Below are positions 15,877-17,070 of a stretch of 17,070 bases of DNA, in pieces; positions within the stretch are counted from its first letter, which is position 1; each line of letters opens with the position of its first letter. The DNA comes from an uncultured Pseudoxanthomonas sp. GTDB taxonomy: Bacteria; Pseudomonadota; Gammaproteobacteria; Xanthomonadales; Xanthomonadaceae. The notes under the pieces are model-generated. The model was given only the letters and a program-made list of their open reading frames with translations, was not told where the DNA came from and did no database searches. Position numbers and translations under genes: made by a program. The stretch lies in contig CAMPIO010000074.1 of the NCBI GenBank assembly GCA_946886405.1, positions 1 through 17,070 on the forward strand, written 5' to 3'.

Positions 15877-16270
15877 GGGGTGCTGATAGCCCGATACCGG
15901 CACATCCATAATTTCGCATAATGTCTACTGCGGGCGCGTCCGACGCCCGTTCTGCGGCCTGAGCGCGCTCAGGCAGAGCAGGGAAGACCACCACCGCTAG
16001 GAGGGTGGCAGTCGCGGCAAGTCGCTTCCAGAACGTGCGCTCCGGCGATGTCAGAGCCGCCTTCTTCATGATCTCAATCGCCGCCTTTTCCGGCGTCGGA
16101 TGGCCCTGAATTTTCAGAGCTGCCGCCACCACCCACACCTGCGGCACGCGCCTCCCTTGGCGATAGTGCCCAATCGCGCCATCCGAAATTTCCAGCAACG
16201 GAGCCAGCTTCGAGAAGCTCTCGACGCCAGCCGCTACGCGCGTACGCTCAAAGAATTCCGACCAGTCCAT
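15788..16270 (-). CDS. Phage-like HTH regulator with membrane segment (inovirus DUF3693-like), C-terminus read through a recombination junction
   Basis: ATG 16270 has GGAGG 4 nt upstream. The product is 160 residues. Residues 1-75 (MDWSEFFERTRVAAGVESFS, then ISDGAIGHYRQGRRVPQVWVVAAALKIQG) form a small helix-turn-helix typical of filamentous-phage regulators in Xanthomonas and Stenotrophomonas. LAATATLLAVVVFPAL (about 84-99) is a hydrophobic segment. Residues 116-120 (DIMRN) are encoded by the XerC arm of the dif-like site, and everything after about 121 (YGCAGIGLSAPLTAAPPISPPP) is encoded by host DNA, antisense to the end of the GH43 gene. The natural phage protein therefore probably ends at or soon after residue 120. 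It likely represses the adjacent rightward promoter through the CTAC-N4-GTAG dyads; that link is inference. Confidence 0.75.
   Translation of the reverse strand: MDWSEFFERTRVAAGVESFSKLAPLLEISDGAIGHYRQGRRVPQVWVVAAALKIQGHPTPEKAAIEIMKKAALTSPERTFWKRLAATATLLAVVVFPALPERAQAAERASDAPAVDIMRNYGCAGIGLSAPLTAAPPISPPPSASPASSSRPGCTAGARP
15911..15927 (+). other. dif-like half site: XerC arm plus central hexamer
   Basis: ATTTCGCATAA (15911-15921) followed by TGTCTA (15922-15927). The E. coli dif XerC arm is GGTGCGCATAA with centre TGTATA; the Xanthomonas version, from memory, begins ATTTCGCATAATGTATA, which would match all but one base here. The XerD arm (expected TTATGTTAAAT) is absent: 15928-15938 is CTGCGGGCGCG. 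A XerC arm joined to a non-dif right half is what CTX-type phage integration leaves at one of its two junctions. Confidence 0.65.
15931..15949. terminator. GC-rich hairpin abutting the dif-like half site
   Basis: CGGGCG (15931-15936), a 7-base loop, then CGCCCG (15944-15949), perfect 6-bp arms with no T-tract. It could stop transcription leaving the xylan operon, or be part of the folded single-stranded attP that some filamentous phages use for XerC recombination. It lies inside the HTH coding frame on the minus strand. Confidence 0.4.
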
Positions 16271-16288
16271 CCCGCCTCCGACCGTAGT

Positions 16289-16363
16289 TGACGGCCGTAG
16301 CCTACAGGTGTTGACGCCTACGGGCGTAGACGCGTATAAAGCCCTCATCGCCTACAGCCGTAG
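16289..16363. promoter_or_regulatory. Operator cluster of CTAC-N4-GTAG dyads upstream of the phage-like regulator
   Basis: Two clear dyads share the same geometry: CTAC-GGGC-GTAG at 16318-16329 and CTAC-AGCC-GTAG at 16352-16363 (the second extends to 7-bp arms, CGCCTAC/GTAGGCG, 16349-16366). Two degraded copies with the same spacing are CTAC-AGGT-GTTG at 16302-16313 and TGAC-GGCC-GTAG at 16289-16300. They surround the promoter at 16311-16340. The pattern is what a phage repressor controlling divergent transcription would bind; the adjacent HTH protein is the obvious candidate. Confidence 0.65.
16311..16340 (+). promoter_or_regulatory. Rightward sigma70-type promoter
   Basis: -35 TTGACG (16311-16316), 18-nt spacer, -10 TATAAA (16335-16340). 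This is the best sigma70-like promoter in the window. The spacer contains one full CTAC-N4-GTAG dyad, and a second lies just downstream of the expected start near 16347, so bound repressor would block it. It points toward the 45-residue ORF at 16434. Confidence 0.65.
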
Positions 16364-16376
16364 GCGGTCGCCCGGC

Positions 16377-16416
16377 CCCCAGCGCCCTAGCTGGGGTGAC
16401 CGGGGTCTAGGGCGCT
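16377..16416. repeat. Two overlapping, mutually exclusive inverted repeats in the leader
   Basis: Hairpin A: CCCCAGC (16377-16383), 6-base loop, GCTGGGG (16390-16396). Hairpin B: AGCGCCCTAG (16381-16390), 16-base loop, CTAGGGCGCT (16407-16416), perfect 10-bp arms. The two share bases 16381-16390, so only one can form at a time. They lie between the promoter at 16311 and the ribosome site of the ORF at 16434. Confidence 0.65.
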
Positions 16417-16433
16417 AGGGCGGGGGATCGAAC

Positions 16434-16571
16434 ATGTTCAACGTTCTGCAGCACTGCGGCGGCGAGTGGGCCGTAATCGCAACCTTCGCTTCGTATCAGA
16501 CCGCGTGCCGCTGCGCGCACAGCATCGACCCCAAGGGCTTTAACGTCTGCGTCCGCAAGGTGCGCGCATGA
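16434..16571 (+). CDS. Small phage-like protein of 45 residues, function unknown
   Basis: ATG 16434 is preceded by GGGGGA 6 nt upstream, and the ORF ends at TGA 16569-16571. The product begins MFNVLQHCGGEWAVIATFAS and ends CVRKVRA, with five cysteines in 45 residues and no membrane segment. Its position after the immunity promoter and leader hairpins is that of the small early proteins before the replication initiator in filamentous phages. I do not recognise a named family. The stop overlaps another ATG (ATGA at 16568), as in packed phage genomes, but the downstream frame looks like antisense of the HEPN gene rather than a phage protein, so a following phage gene may be missing. Confidence 0.6.
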   Translation: MFNVLQHCGGEWAVIATFASYQTACRCAHSIDPKGFNVCVRKVRA

Positions 16572-16631
16572 CCACACCTGGATGCTGGCAGGTTGCGAAC
16601 ATCGTAACCGACTTCTCCCAATTACCCGCCT

Positions 16632-16650
16632 CCTGTTTCAGGACAACAGG
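16632..16650 (-). terminator. Small stem-loop downstream of the HEPN-like gene
   Basis: CCTGTT (16632-16637), 7-base loop, AACAGG (16645-16650). On the minus strand it starts about 22 nt after the HEPN-like stop codon. The stem is short and lacks a T-tract, so this is only a candidate terminator. Confidence 0.25.
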
Positions 16651-16672
16651 TCGGGGAAGCGCTTCGAACATT

Positions 16673-17070
16673 TCAACGGGGCTTCTCAACGAACGGGTAG
16701 AAGTGTGGATTCTCGGAAGGCTGCACCGCTCCACGCACGTCTGCAGGGTAGAGCGCCTCGATCCGGTGAAACAGCTTTCCGTAGGCTGCGAACCAATCGG
16801 GGCCCGTCACGATCTGCGAGTAGCTATTGTCTTTATTTCTGCCCGCTGGATACCTGCCCGCGTAGACAACGAATACCTCAAGAAGTCTACAAACGTCTCT
16901 CTCTTCTTCACTAAGCTCAATCTCTGCAAGCTCAGCCATTTCGAGCAACTTGTGATTGAACTTTCTGGCATCTTCAGCCAGATCGGGCTTCTTAAAAACG
17001 GCAATACCCTTGATCAGATTCTCAATTGCGCAGCCCGCGAGCAACAAGATGGGCGGGCGAAGCGTGGGAG
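16673..17070 (-). CDS. HEPN-like domain protein, 5' end outside window
   Basis: The frame is open from the right edge to TGA at 16675-16673, about 132 visible residues. Reading inward from the edge it gives PTLRPPILLLAGCAIENLIKGIAVF, then RKFNHKLLEMAELAEIELSEEERDVCRLLEVFVVYAGRYP. The LLAxxAIENLIKG helix, the NHKLLEMAE stretch where relatives have HDL, and LSEEE...VYAGRYP are typical of stand-alone all-alpha HEPN-like proteins found in accessory and defence regions. A canonical HEPN RNase motif (R, 4-6 residues, H) is not evident in the visible part, so nuclease activity should not be assumed. GC is clearly lower than in the xylan operon, indicating separate origin. A partner gene, if any, lies beyond the window. 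Confidence 0.65.
   Translation of the reverse strand, partial: PTLRPPILLLAGCAIENLIKGIAVFKKPDLAEDARKFNHKLLEMAELAEIELSEEERDVCRLLEVFVVYAGRYPAGRNKDNSYSQIVTGPDWFAAYGKLFHRIEALYPADVRGAVQPSENPHFYPFVEKPR

Larger units (their letters stand above)
15911..16571. mobile_element. Left end of a filamentous-phage-like (Inoviridae) prophage or its remnant
   Basis: The segment runs from a dif-type XerC arm through a regulator gene, an operator cluster with a rightward promoter, leader hairpins and a 45-residue ORF. This compact order resembles the immunity region of Xanthomonadaceae filamentous phages, which integrate at dif with host XerC/XerD and carry no integrase. No replication initiator, coat protein, adsorption protein or Zot gene is in the window. 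Either the prophage continues beyond 17070 with the HEPN gene as cargo, or only this end survives. The right boundary given is the end of the last phage-like ORF, not a proven junction. Confidence 0.55.

Noticed and set aside
15931..16440. CRISPR-like or tandem repeat array from the recurring CTAC/GTAG words
   Set aside because: The copies are short dyads with operator geometry, not long identical repeats with spacers.
16568..17070. Plus-strand frame starting at ATG 16568 (ATGA overlap) and open to the window edge, more than 160 codons
   Set aside because: It is antisense to the HEPN-like gene, and its translation shows no recognisable motif, whereas the minus-strand frame does. Only the first about 30 codons could be the start of a truncated phage gene.

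Overview
The window comes from a GC-rich gammaproteobacterium, most likely a member of the Xanthomonadaceae (Xanthomonas, Pseudoxanthomonas, Stenotrophomonas or a relative). The reasons are the very high GC of almost all genes, a GH67/CE20/GH43/GH3/GPH-symporter gene order like the glucuronoxylan locus of Xanthomonas, a xyl-box-like operator, and a Xer/dif-type junction with filamentous-phage-like genes at the right end. The genus cannot be fixed from sequence reading alone.

Layout. Bases 1-512 hold the C-terminal end of a GH3 glucan glucohydrolase (ExoP-type domain). A strong stem-loop at 529-559 separates it from a convergent LacI-family regulator (616-1677, minus strand). A 113-bp divergent region and a palindromic operator at 1792-1805 precede a dense plus-strand block of nine genes (1791-15876): GH67 alpha-glucuronidase, CE20-type SGNH acetylesterase, exported GH43, GH3 beta-xylosidase with a PA14 insert, GPH-family symporter, cytoplasmic GH43, aldose-1-epimerase-like protein, exported alpha/beta-hydrolase, and a second exported GH43. 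Most junctions are ATGA or TGATG overlaps; the only real gap is 60 bp before the symporter gene. This looks like a single xylan-debranching operon.

How it works together (inference from families). The exported esterases, GH67, GH43 and GH3 enzymes would remove acetyl, methylglucuronosyl and arabinosyl groups and trim xylo-oligosaccharides in the periplasm. The GPH symporter would import xylose or short oligosaccharides. The cytoplasmic GH43 and the epimerase would finish hydrolysis and anomer conversion. The LacI protein, probably the XylR equivalent, would repress from the operator. No endo-xylanase, TonB-dependent receptor, xylose isomerase or glucuronate pathway gene is present; these must lie elsewhere.

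Right end (15877-17070). The operon stops and the sequence changes character. At 15911-15927 there is a XerC arm plus central hexamer of a dif site, but the XerD arm is replaced by a GC-rich hairpin. Next come a minus-strand HTH gene with a membrane segment, a strong sigma70-like rightward promoter embedded in a cluster of CTAC-N4-GTAG dyads, two mutually exclusive hairpins, and a 45-residue ORF. This reads as the immunity region of an Inoviridae-like (filamentous) prophage or its remnant. Beyond about 16572 the sequence becomes much less GC-rich and encodes, on the minus strand, a HEPN-like protein whose 5' end is off the window.
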